In this document: piece by piece, positions 21,682 through 29,298 of the stretch
How positions within the stretch are numbered: position 1 is the stretch's first letter
Layout of the letters: each line of letters starts with the position of its first letter
Assembly: GCF_025567305.1 (NCBI RefSeq)
Contig: NZ_JAOQJP010000009.1
Location: forward strand, 62,001 to 126,000
Length of the DNA stretch: 64,000 nucleotides
Source: Lentihominibacter butyricus
Lineage (GTDB): Bacteria; Bacillota; Clostridia; Peptostreptococcales; Anaerovoracaceae
Direction: 5' to 3'
Made by a program: the position numbers and the translations under genes
The notes under the pieces: generated by a model
What the model saw: the letters and a program-made list of their open reading frames with translations, nothing else
Databases searched by the model: none
What the model was told of the DNA's origin: nothing

Positions 21682-22861
21682 GACGATTTATGCAGATATA
21701 GGATACGCGAGCCTGACAAAAGACGGTCAGATGATATGCGGTGACCATGTTGAAAAGGTGCAGTGCGAGGACGGGTCGATCGTGGCGGTGCTTGCCGACG
21801 GGCTCGGCAGCGGAGTGAAAGCCTGTATACTGTCGACGCTGACAGCGACGATAATCTCGAGGATGATCGCGGAAAATCTGCCGATCGCGAACTGCGTGAA
21901 TGCTGTTGCCGAGGCGCTGCCTGTGTGCTCCGTCAGGCACCTGGCATACTCGACATTTACGGTGCTGCACATATCGACGTCAGGCATGCTCAGTATATTC
22001 CAGTACGACAATCCGTCGACGATACTGCTCAGAGACGGCGCCGAGGTTGAGATACCGTTTTCTTCGACCGTGATAGACGACAAGACGATAGAATCGGCGA
22101 AGATACAGCTTCAGAAGGATGACGTCGTGATCGCGATCAGCGACGGCGTGGAAAACGCAGGTGTTGCTTTCGGCGGAGCCAGCTATGAGAACAAGTGGGG
22201 CCGCGCTGCGATCGTCGACTATATGGAGCCTTTTAGCGTGGTAGGGTTTTCTGCGAAGACGATCAACACGATCCTGCTCGACGAGTGTTTCAAACGTTAC
22301 GTGGCAGAGCCTGGCGACGATACGACAGCGCTGACGCTTTGCATAAAAGAACGGGAGCAGGTGAACGTCCTGGTAGGGCCGCCTGCAAATGTCGCAGACA
22401 CGCACAAGATGATGTCGCTGTTCTTTTCTAAAAAGGGCAGACATGTGGTCTGCGGGGGAACTACGGCAAAGATCGCGGCAGACTATCTGGGAAAGAAGAT
22501 CGTCGATGATCCTTACATACAGAACGATCCGGATATTCCGGCAATGGGAAAGATCGAAGGCGTGGATCTGACTACTGAAGGCGTGCTGACGCTGAGCAGG
22601 GTGCTGGAATACGCAGAAGATTACCTGCAGGACAACAGGACGTATGTGCAGTGGTGCTACAGCAGAGACAGTGCGTCGCTGATGGCGCGCATGCTGTTTG
22701 AAGAGGCGACAGATATCAATATTTTCGTGGGGAGTGCGGTCAACCCGGCTCACCAGGGAGCTGAAAAATCGATATCGTTCGCGACAAAAATGAAAATAAT
22801 CAATGATCTGAAAGACCGGCTTGAAGATATGGGCAAGCAGGTCAGGAGTACTTATTTCTGA
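21674..22861 (+). CDS. SpoIIE-type PP2C phosphatase, partner of the sensory hydrogenase
   Basis: A 395-residue protein. The N-terminal ~230 residues form a PP2C/SpoIIE fold: VAVLADGLGSGVKACILS (about residues 35-52) and VVIAISDGVENAG (about 152-164) hold metal-binding aspartates, and PGDDTTALTL is the last motif. The C-terminal ~150 residues (QVNVLVGPPANVADTH onward) look like a separate unknown domain that also occurs with such hydrogenases. It probably dephosphorylates a protein in response to redox or H2 sensed upstream. The target is unknown. The ATG at 21674 lies inside the hydrogenase 3' end. Confidence 0.82.
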   Translation: MIETIYADIGYASLTKDGQMICGDHVEKVQCEDGSIVAVLADGLGSGVKACILSTLTATIISRMIAENLPIANCVNAVAEALPVCSVRHLAYSTFTVLHISTSGMLSIFQYDNPSTILLRDGAEVEIPFSSTVIDDKTIESAKIQLQKDDVVIAISDGVENAGVAFGGASYENKWGRAAIVDYMEPFSVVGFSAKTINTILLDECFKRYVAEPGDDTTALTLCIKEREQVNVLVGPPANVADTHKMMSLFFSKKGRHVVCGGTTAKIAADYLGKKIVDDPYIQNDPDIPAMGKIEGVDLTTEGVLTLSRVLEYAEDYLQDNRTYVQWCYSRDSASLMARMLFEEATDINIFVGSAVNPAHQGAEKSISFATKMKIINDLKDRLEDMGKQVRSTYF

Positions 22862-22869
22862 GTTTTGCA

Positions 22870-22918
22870 GGCAGGCTGTGCGGCATGGTTTATGCGCATG
22901 AGCCTGCCGTTTCTGTAT
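22870..22918 (+). terminator. Terminator after the phosphatase gene
   Basis: GGCAGGCT at 22870-22877 pairs with AGCCTGCC at 22901-22908. It is followed by an interrupted U-tract (GTTTCTGTATTTT). Confidence 0.6.
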
Positions 22919-23047
22919 TTTAGATGTCGGCGTGTAAAGCAGCCGCGTACTGCCTTTTACAAGGGTACGGGCAAGGTGCCGGAGGTGCGCCCCCACCCGG
23001 GGATAAAAGCGGATACCAAATAACTTTAAAAAATTTTAAAATACCTA

Positions 23048-23105
23048 TTGACAGATCGGAAAAGAAGTGATATCTTAAATCCATACTAAACAGATAGGAA
23101 TACAC
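23048..23105 (+). promoter_or_regulatory. Promoter with CymR-like box for the sulfur operon
   Basis: TTGACA at 23048-23053, a 17-base spacer and TATCTT at 23071-23076. Immediately downstream, TAAATCCATACTAAACAG followed by ATAGGAAT (23076-23101) closely resembles the CymR operator of Bacillus/Staphylococcus (TAAWWNCNTA...ATAGGAATT). A repressor bound there would block transcription when cysteine is ample. Confidence 0.65.
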
Positions 23106-23162
23106 GAAAAACTGAAAAACGTTAAAATTCAGATGTTTCGCAGAAGGGAGGCGACATATTCA

Positions 23163-23219
23163 ATGAGTATCAGTTTCATAGTGCATGTAAGGAGAGATGA
23201 CCGAATGTGTCGCTGTTGA
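23163..23219 (+). CDS. Cysteine-containing leader peptide (18 aa)
   Basis: ATG at 23163, 11 bases after GGGAGG, opens an 18-codon frame MSISFIVHVRRDDRMCRC and then stops with TGA. Two of the last three sense codons are Cys (TGT-CGC-TGT). It sits in the 240-base leader of the sulfur operon. Ribosome stalling at the Cys codons when Cys-tRNA is low would be a natural sensor. A hairpin CCGGG-AAAGA-CCCGG lies at 23255-23269 between it and the first gene, but there is no U-tract, so control would more likely act on translation. Confidence 0.55.
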   Translation: MSISFIVHVRRDDRMCRC

Positions 23220-23320
23220 ACACGAGTAAGTCTTTAAATCAAAACACAGAACATCCGGGAAAGACCCGGAACAGAAAACGAAATCTAACATCATTAAATA
23301 GAAAGAAAGAGGAAAATAAA

Positions 23321-24610
23321 ATGGCAGATAGAAATTTAAAGTTTGAGACAAGACAGTTACACGTTGGACAGGAGCAGGCAGATCCTACAACAGATGCGAG
23401 AGCAGTTCCGATCTATGCGACAACATCTTACGTTTTCCATGATTCACAGCATGCGGCAGACCGCTTCGGTCTCAGAGACGCAGGCAACATATACGGCAGA
23501 CTGACAAATCCTACGCAGGACATTTTCGAACAGAGGATCGCATCGCTCGAAGGCGGCGTTGCAGCACTGGCAACGGCATCCGGGGCAGCAGCGATCACTT
23601 ACACGATACAGGCACTGGCAAGACAGGGAGAGCACATCGTAGCAGCGAAGACGATATACGGCGGTACTTACAACCTGCTGGCGCATACACTCGAACTTCA
23701 GGGGATCACGACTACATTCGTTGATCCGGCAGAAGACGGTGCGTTCGAAGCGGCAATACAGCCTAACACAAAAGCGATATTCATCGAGAGCTTAGGCAAT
23801 CCGAACTCGAACATCATCGACATCGAAGCGCTGGCTGAGACTGCACACAAGCACAACATTCCGTTAGTTGTGGATTCGACATTCGCTACACCTTACCTGC
23901 TCAGACCGCTCGAACACGGCGCAGACATCGTAGTCCACTCGGCAACAAAGTTCATCGGAGGACATGGTACTGCGATCGGCGGTGTGATCATAGACGGAGG
24001 AAGCTTCGACTGGAAAGCATCAGGTGCATATCCTTGGATCTCAGAACCGAATCCTAGCTACCACGGAATCTCGTTCGCAGAAGCGGCAGGTCCTGCAGCA
24101 TTCGTGACATACATCAGAGCTATCCTGCTCAGAGACACAGGAGCAACACTTTCACCGTTCCACGCATTCATCTTCCTGCAGGGACTTGAAACACTTTCAC
24201 TCAGAGTTGAGAGACACGTTGAGAACGCACTGAAGATAGTACAGTTCCTCGACAAGCATCCGCAGGTAGAGGCAGTACACCATCCATCGCTCGAAAACGA
24301 TCCTAGCCACGCTTTATATGAGAAGTACTTCCCTAACGGAGGCGGTTCGATATTCACATTCGAGATAAAGGGCGATGCGAAGACAGCTCAGAAATTCATA
24401 GATAATCTCGCTATATTCTCACTGCTTGCAAATGTTGCAGACGTGAAGTCGCTGGCTATCCACCCTGCAAGCACTACGCACTCGCAGCTGACAGGCGAGG
24501 AGCTCGAAGAGCAGGGAATCAAAGAGAACACTATCAGACTTTCGATAGGTATCGAACACATAGACGATCTTATCGCAGCACTTGAAGATGCATTTGAAGC
24601 TGTAAAGTAA
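23321..24610 (+). CDS. O-acetylhomoserine sulfhydrylase
   Basis: A 429-residue PLP enzyme of the Cys/Met metabolism family. It starts ADRNLKFETRQLHVGQEQ. It has NIYGRLTNPTQDIFEQRIA near residues 60-78 and the PLP lysine in HSATKFIGGHG (about residue 205). The features GSFDWKASGAYPW and a long C-terminus fit O-acetylhomoserine aminocarboxypropyltransferase (MetY/Met17), which uses sulfide to make homocysteine. The start at 23321 follows AGAGG. It is the first gene after the CymR-like promoter and Cys leader peptide. cysK follows 37 bases later. Confidence 0.92.
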   Translation: MADRNLKFETRQLHVGQEQADPTTDARAVPIYATTSYVFHDSQHAADRFGLRDAGNIYGRLTNPTQDIFEQRIASLEGGVAALATASGAAAITYTIQALARQGEHIVAAKTIYGGTYNLLAHTLELQGITTTFVDPAEDGAFEAAIQPNTKAIFIESLGNPNSNIIDIEALAETAHKHNIPLVVDSTFATPYLLRPLEHGADIVVHSATKFIGGHGTAIGGVIIDGGSFDWKASGAYPWISEPNPSYHGISFAEAAGPAAFVTYIRAILLRDTGATLSPFHAFIFLQGLETLSLRVERHVENALKIVQFLDKHPQVEAVHHPSLENDPSHALYEKYFPNGGGSIFTFEIKGDAKTAQKFIDNLAIFSLLANVADVKSLAIHPASTTHSQLTGEELEEQGIKENTIRLSIGIEHIDDLIAALEDAFEAVK

Positions 24611-24647
24611 GCGGGAACGCGAATAATGGAAAGAAGGTTGAACCAAA

Positions 24648-25580
24648 ATGGCAAATATAAATAAAGGTATACTGAATCTTATAGGAAACACTCCACTCGT
24701 AGAGGTAACAAATATCGAGAAAAATCATGATCTGGACGCGACCGTTCTCGTGAAGCTGGAATATCTGAATCCGGCAGGCAGTGTAAAGGACAGGATTGCC
24801 AAGGCGATGATTGAAGGCGCTGAAGCAAAGGGCATCCTGAAGGAAGGTTCTGTGATAATCGAGCCGACATCGGGAAATACAGGTATCGGTCTGGCTGCGA
24901 TCGCTACAGCCAAGGGGTATCGTGCGATACTCACGATGCCTGAGACGATGAGTGTGGAAAGAAGAAACATACTCAAGGCTTACGGTGCAGAGATCGTGCT
25001 GACAGAAGGCGCAAAAGGCATGAAAGGAGCTATTGCAAAGGCTGAGGAGCTTGCAAAAGAGATAGAAAACAGTTTCATCCCGGGACAGTTCGTAAATCCT
25101 GCAAACCCGAAGGTGCACAGAGAGACTACAGGTCCTGAGATCTGGAACGATACAGACGGCAAGGTGGACATCTTCGTTGCCGGAGTAGGTACAGGCGGCA
25201 CGCTTACAGGAGTCGGCGAATATCTGAAGTCACAGAACCCTGATGTAAAGATCGTGGCTGTGGAACCGTCGACATCGCCGGTACTTTCCGAAGGAAAAGC
25301 CGGAGTGCACAAGATCCAGGGAATCGGAGCAGGTTTCGTACCTGATGTACTGAACACAGGTATCTACGATGAGATAATCAGGATCGATAACGACGATGCT
25401 TTCGATACAGGAAAAGAGATCGCAAGAACAGAAGGAATACTCGTAGGTATCTCATCCGGGGCAGCTCTGAATGCAGCGCTGCAGCTGGCAAAGCGTCCTG
25501 AGAACAAGGGGAAGACGATCGTTGCACTGCTTCCTGACAGCGGAGACAGATACTATACGACGCCGCTCTTTGGAGAATAG
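24648..25580 (+). CDS. cysK: Cysteine synthase (O-acetylserine sulfhydrylase)
   Basis: A 310-residue PLP enzyme. The PLP lysine is in PAGSVKDRIAK (about residue 46). EPTSGNTGIGLA (about 75-86) is the substrate loop, and GVGTGGTLTGVGEYL binds the PLP phosphate. ISSGAALNAAL is near the end. It converts O-acetylserine and sulfide to cysteine in the cytoplasm. It is the second gene of the sulfur operon and is followed by a strong terminator. Confidence 0.95.
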   Translation: MANINKGILNLIGNTPLVEVTNIEKNHDLDATVLVKLEYLNPAGSVKDRIAKAMIEGAEAKGILKEGSVIIEPTSGNTGIGLAAIATAKGYRAILTMPETMSVERRNILKAYGAEIVLTEGAKGMKGAIAKAEELAKEIENSFIPGQFVNPANPKVHRETTGPEIWNDTDGKVDIFVAGVGTGGTLTGVGEYLKSQNPDVKIVAVEPSTSPVLSEGKAGVHKIQGIGAGFVPDVLNTGIYDEIIRIDNDDAFDTGKEIARTEGILVGISSGAALNAALQLAKRPENKGKTIVALLPDSGDRYYTTPLFGE

Positions 25581-25646
25581 AGAATAAACGAGACAAGTAA
25601 TACAGTCAACCTCAATAAATACAATATATAGTAACAATGGGCTGAT

Positions 25647-25686
25647 CGCACCGGCAAAACATCCTCCGGTGCGGCCGGTCTTTTTT
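25647..25686 (+). terminator. Terminator of the sulfur operon
   Basis: CGCACCGG at 25647-25654 pairs with CCGGTGCG at 25666-25673. It is followed by GCCGGTC and six T. Confidence 0.8.
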
Positions 25687-25788
25687 GTACAGATGCGATT
25701 GGTCTTTTTAGGGTGTGGAATTATCTTCGCAAACGTGGTACAATAAAAAAGCTTATTTGCGATGAATACGACATACGGAGGACAATAT

Positions 25789-27171
25789 ATGTTTAGATTT
25801 TATATCGCTTTATGGATCTCAAAAATAGTAGCGTTCATTTTCAAAAAGAGAGGAAACGAACGTGACGACTGGCCGGGCCTTCTGGCATACAAGATCTGCC
25901 CGCAGTTCCTGAAATATATAAACAAGCCCAAGCTTGTGATCGCGATAACGGGAACGAACGGCAAGACGACGACGTCAGCGCTGATCAACAACAAGCTGGT
26001 CGCAGACGGCTACAGAGTCAGCTTCAACGACTGGGGCGCGAACCTGCAGGCCGGATACGGTCTCAACCTGATGAGATGTGTGGACTTTCTCAACAGACCT
26101 GTCAAGATGGATGCTGCGGTGCTAGAGGCTGACGAGAAGACTCTCGATGATACGATGACTCTTATAGAGCCGCACTATATACTCGTGACGAACATCTGCA
26201 AGGACTCGCTTAGAAGAAACGGACACCCTGAATTCATTTTCGATCACGTGGAGAGGACATTCAATGTTCTCGGGGACAAGACTGTGGCGATCCTTAACGC
26301 GAACGACCCTATAAGCTCACAGCTTGCTGCACATTCAGGCGCCAGACGAGTGTTTTACGGTATGGCAGATATCGGAGCGGATCCGTTTGAGAATACTGTA
26401 AAAGATATATCGGTTTGTCCTGAATGTGGACATGATATACATTATCATTACAGACTTTACAGACATATCGGCGATTTTTACTGTGACTCATGTGATTTCA
26501 GGACACCTGATGCAAAATATTTTGCTGAGGCTGTCGATTATGACACTAAGGAAATGACAGTGCGGGAGGAAGGTGAGGCTACCGCATATCCTCTCATATC
26601 AGATACTGTGTTCAATGCGTTCAACGTGCTGTCATACATCGCGCTGATGAGAGAGCTGGGCTTTGCAAAACAGGAGCTCGTCGATTTCCTGAAGACTCAG
26701 CGCGTGACGAAGATAAGAGAAACGAGCGTGAAATTCAACGGTATAGAATATCTGACGTATGCGGCAAAGAGCCAGAATGTCAGCGCAGCGTCGACCGTGT
26801 TCGAATATATGGCAAAGGAACCGTCGATAAAGGAAGTAGTGCTGCTGCTCGACGAGGTGCAGGACAGGAATCACCCGTCGGAGACTGTGACATGGCTGTA
26901 CGAGACGGACTATGAATTCCTGAACAGCCCTAATATAAAGAAGATAATAGTCGGCGGTCATATGTATCTCAACCATAAGCTGAGACTGCTGCTTGCCGGC
27001 ATAGATGAGAGCAGGATCGTGTGCGTCGAGGATGAGGCTGACATAGTGGATCACGTTGACAGAAGCGGCATAGAAAAAGTGTATGTGCTGTTCGAGATAG
27101 ACTATGTGACTAAAGCGAGAAACATGAGAGACAGGATCGTTGAGAGAGCAAAGGAGGAGGCGGCAAAATGA
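25789..27171 (+). CDS. MurT-like Mur ligase, copy 1
   Basis: A 460-residue Mur-ligase-family protein. It has an N-terminal hydrophobic helix, ATP P-loop TGTNGKTT at residues 54-61, the MurT-type zinc ribbon CPECGHDIHYHYRLYR with a second CDSC pair, and a C-terminal DUF1727 domain. MurT, with GatD, amidates D-glutamate of lipid II. In the DUF1727 stretch VQDRNHPSETVTWLYETDYE, the aspartate I expect before SW in canonical MurT (DGxDxSWIWD) is replaced, which matches the loss of the GatD active site next door. The start at 25789 follows GGAGG. It overlaps its GatD-like partner by 4 bases. A true amidase role looks unlikely. Confidence 0.82.
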   Translation: MFRFYIALWISKIVAFIFKKRGNERDDWPGLLAYKICPQFLKYINKPKLVIAITGTNGKTTTSALINNKLVADGYRVSFNDWGANLQAGYGLNLMRCVDFLNRPVKMDAAVLEADEKTLDDTMTLIEPHYILVTNICKDSLRRNGHPEFIFDHVERTFNVLGDKTVAILNANDPISSQLAAHSGARRVFYGMADIGADPFENTVKDISVCPECGHDIHYHYRLYRHIGDFYCDSCDFRTPDAKYFAEAVDYDTKEMTVREEGEATAYPLISDTVFNAFNVLSYIALMRELGFAKQELVDFLKTQRVTKIRETSVKFNGIEYLTYAAKSQNVSAASTVFEYMAKEPSIKEVVLLLDEVQDRNHPSETVTWLYETDYEFLNSPNIKKIIVGGHMYLNHKLRLLLAGIDESRIVCVEDEADIVDHVDRSGIEKVYVLFEIDYVTKARNMRDRIVERAKEEAAK

Positions 27172-27866
27172 AAAAGGTAGAATTACTCTTTCCGGAACTC
27201 TGTAATATTTACGGGGAAAGCTACAATGTGGAATATCTGAGGCGGTGCAGCGACGAGATCGAAGTCATAAACACCAACCACATGGATACGCCGGCTTTCG
27301 TAAACGAGGATGTCGACATGATATATCTTGGATGCACGACGGAGAGGAAGCAGGAGCAGATCATAGGGATACTGAGTCAGTATCGCGACAGGATCATCGA
27401 ACTGATCGATAAAGGCGTGATATTCCTGGCAACGGGCAATGCGGTCGAGATATTCGGAAATTATATCGAAGATGCAGGCAGGAAGATAGATGCTCTCGGT
27501 ATATTCGATTTCTACTCTGTGAGATACATGAGAAGAGACCGTCACAACTCCCAGTTCATCGGCACATTTGATGATATCACGGTGCTGGGCCACAGAAGCC
27601 AGTTCTCGTTTGCCTACGGAGATTTTGATGATAATTTCATAGACATACAGAAGGGCATCGGTATGAATCCTGATACGAAAAAAGAAGGTGTCCGCAGAAA
27701 CAACTTCTACGGGACTTACTCGCTCGGGCCTTTCCTGATACTCAACCCGCTGTTTGCAAAGAAGCTCATGAGGATCATGGGTATTGATGATACACTGTGC
27801 TTTGAGAAAGAGATCGTTGAAGCTTATGAGTACAGACTCACAGAGCTGAACAGAACGATGGAATGA
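27168..27866 (+). CDS. GatD-like amidotransferase homologue lacking catalytic residues, copy 1
   Basis: A 232-residue class-I glutamine-amidotransferase fold, GatD/CobQ type. The family opening is LLFPELCNIYGE. The nucleophile elbow, normally AICGGYQ, reads ATGNAVEIFG, so the Cys position is G90. The C-terminal GTYLHGP motif reads GTYSLGP, so the catalytic His is L186. Both glutaminase residues are therefore gone, while the fold motifs and the downstream ILNPLFAKKLM are kept. It is coupled to the MurT-like ligase by a 4-base overlap. It probably acts as a structural or allosteric subunit, or uses another nitrogen or amino-acid donor. Confidence 0.8.
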   Translation: MKKVELLFPELCNIYGESYNVEYLRRCSDEIEVINTNHMDTPAFVNEDVDMIYLGCTTERKQEQIIGILSQYRDRIIELIDKGVIFLATGNAVEIFGNYIEDAGRKIDALGIFDFYSVRYMRRDRHNSQFIGTFDDITVLGHRSQFSFAYGDFDDNFIDIQKGIGMNPDTKKEGVRRNNFYGTYSLGPFLILNPLFAKKLMRIMGIDDTLCFEKEIVEAYEYRLTELNRTME

Positions 27867-27881
27867 TATAGATGCAAATGA

Positions 27882-27917
27882 AAAAGCTGCCGTTATGCGT
27901 GATGCATGGCAGCTTTT
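27882..27917. terminator. Bidirectional terminator between copy 1 and the ATP-grasp gene
   Basis: AAAAGCTGCC at 27882-27891 pairs with GGCAGCTTTT at 27908-27917. A/T-rich flanks on both sides allow termination in both directions for the two convergent genes. Confidence 0.85.
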
Positions 27918-27942
27918 ATAATGTCGTTTTTTAGTTATATAT

Positions 27943-28932
27943 CTAGTCCATCACGGATTCGAATATATGTCTGCAGCCTTTGTGGTCAGGATGATGCTCT
28001 GCGAACACGTAGAACACGTGACCCGGATATTCGTTGCCTTCGATCAGGCATGGGCCGTTTTCGGAAACTGCTATGTCCCAGCCTACATAACGAACCTGAG
28101 GAACGACGAGTGCAGCTTCGAGAGCCATTTCTTTTATCTTTTCCCACTGCGGCACCTTGAATCCGATTATCGATGTGTGTGTGATCGGGTGTATGTCGTA
28201 TGCGATATTCTCACCGTCGACTGCAGGGTACATGAGAGTGCCCGTTTCCAGATCGACCGGCGTCAGCATGCCGCCGTTGCAGAAGTTGTCGACGATCCCG
28301 TCTCTTCCTATTCGCACGTATGCTGCCAGCAGAGTAGCCTTTCCGTCCTTGAGGAAAGTGATCGCTCTTATGGTGTTTACACTGCTTGGATTGAGAGCAG
28401 ACATCTCTTCGACCTGTATGATACGCTCTTCTGCGAGGTACGGCATCTTGTCGAGGCTCGCATCGAATGATTCCATAGATGCCGGGAGCTTTGCGACTCC
28501 ATCGCCGTGAGTACCGTCGACAGGCTTCAGGATGAAATCCTCCTTGCCCTTTATGAATTCCGCAAATTCGTCGCGCTGGTCTGCGCTTTTCACGAACAGC
28601 CAGTCACGGCCGAGGTATTTGCTGAATTTTTCATTGAAATCCACCTTGTTTATGAAATAGTGGACATAGTCGAAGTCGTTGTACTTTACGACGTACTGGT
28701 TGTTCACGCCTCTCGTCACGACGTCACGTCGTTCTTCCGCATTCAGCGTATCCATCCTCGCATTGAGGTAATCGATGTATCCGGCCTGATATTTCAGACC
28801 GCAGTATATGATATCGAAGAAAAGTGCCACGCTGTTTTTTCCTGACACCTTATGGACTTTTTTTACTGTATCGAACAGTTGCTTATAATTCATGCCGAAT
28901 ATACGGCCGATAAGAAATCTGAGCTTTTTCAT
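27943..28932 (-). CDS. Sugar-transfer-associated ATP-grasp protein
   Basis: A 329-residue protein with an ATP-grasp core: FILKPVDGTHGDGVAKL (about residues 133-149), EERIIQVEEMSALNPSSVN, and a C-terminal metal/ATP site GWDIAVSENGPCLIEGNEY (about 284-302). It resembles the ATP-grasp family annotated as sugar-transfer associated (PF14397). The family ligates a carboxylate to an amine or thiol through acyl phosphate, with unknown substrates. It sits between two MurT/GatD-like pairs, convergent with one and divergent from the other. This suggests a shared cell-wall or peptide modification pathway. Confidence 0.75.
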   Translation of the reverse strand: MKKLRFLIGRIFGMNYKQLFDTVKKVHKVSGKNSVALFFDIIYCGLKYQAGYIDYLNARMDTLNAEERRDVVTRGVNNQYVVKYNDFDYVHYFINKVDFNEKFSKYLGRDWLFVKSADQRDEFAEFIKGKEDFILKPVDGTHGDGVAKLPASMESFDASLDKMPYLAEERIIQVEEMSALNPSSVNTIRAITFLKDGKATLLAAYVRIGRDGIVDNFCNGGMLTPVDLETGTLMYPAVDGENIAYDIHPITHTSIIGFKVPQWEKIKEMALEAALVVPQVRYVGWDIAVSENGPCLIEGNEYPGHVFYVFAEHHPDHKGCRHIFESVMD

Positions 28933-29096
28933 ATTGTATTTAACACTGCCTTCCTTTTTTTGAATTACCTATAATATTACCATAATTTATAAAAAAAACA
29001 AAGCATTTGAGTGTTTTGCACAAATTCAGGGAAGCGTTTCGGTAAATACTAGATACAGCGGCCTGGTTTGATATGGCATAAAAAGGTGAAACATGG

Positions 29097-29102
29097 TATA
29101 AT
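29097..29102 (+). promoter_or_regulatory. -10 box for MurT/GatD-like copy 2
   Basis: TATAAT at 29097-29102 with a weak -35 (TGGCAT, 29074-29079, 17-base spacing). A transcript starting here would have a leader of about 190 bases containing the three tandem hairpin repeats. The stretch 28933-29073 holds no gene. Confidence 0.45.
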
Positions 29103-29134
29103 ATCCGGGTTGCAGATGGAGTGATATAAGACCT

Positions 29135-29289
29135 CCCCCTGCGGGGATAATCTCAATGTCAACATACGTTGACAAATAAATGAAACACCACAAGGGTGTA
29201 ACCTTAATGTCAGCTTTCAGCTGACAAATAAATGAAACCCCCTGCGGGGATAACCTTAATGTCAGCTTTCAGCTGACAAATAAATGAAA
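29135..29289 (+). repeat. Three tandem ~52-bp double-hairpin repeats
   Basis: Units lie at 29135-29185, 29186-29237 and 29238-29289. Each has hairpin A (CCCC-CTGC-GGGG in units 1 and 3, CACC-ACAAG-GGTG in unit 2), then hairpin B (TGTCAAC-ATAC-GTTGACA in unit 1, TGTCAGC-TTTCA-GCTGACA in units 2 and 3), and the constant tail AAATAAATGAAA. The differences between units are paired changes that keep both stems, as in a conserved RNA structure or palindromic protein site. The last tail runs into the ribosome site of the MurT-like gene. Confidence 0.85.
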
Positions 29290-29298
29290 GGATTCTTT

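Noticed and set aside
22919..23320. SAM riboswitch or T-box before the sulfur genes
   Set aside because: No SAM-I core (GAUGAAGCC-like) and no T-box motif (AGGGUGGNACCGCG). The leader instead has a CymR-like box and a short Cys peptide.
29135..29289. CRISPR array
   Set aside because: Units are contiguous with no unique spacers, each unit contains two separate hairpins, and no cas genes are present.
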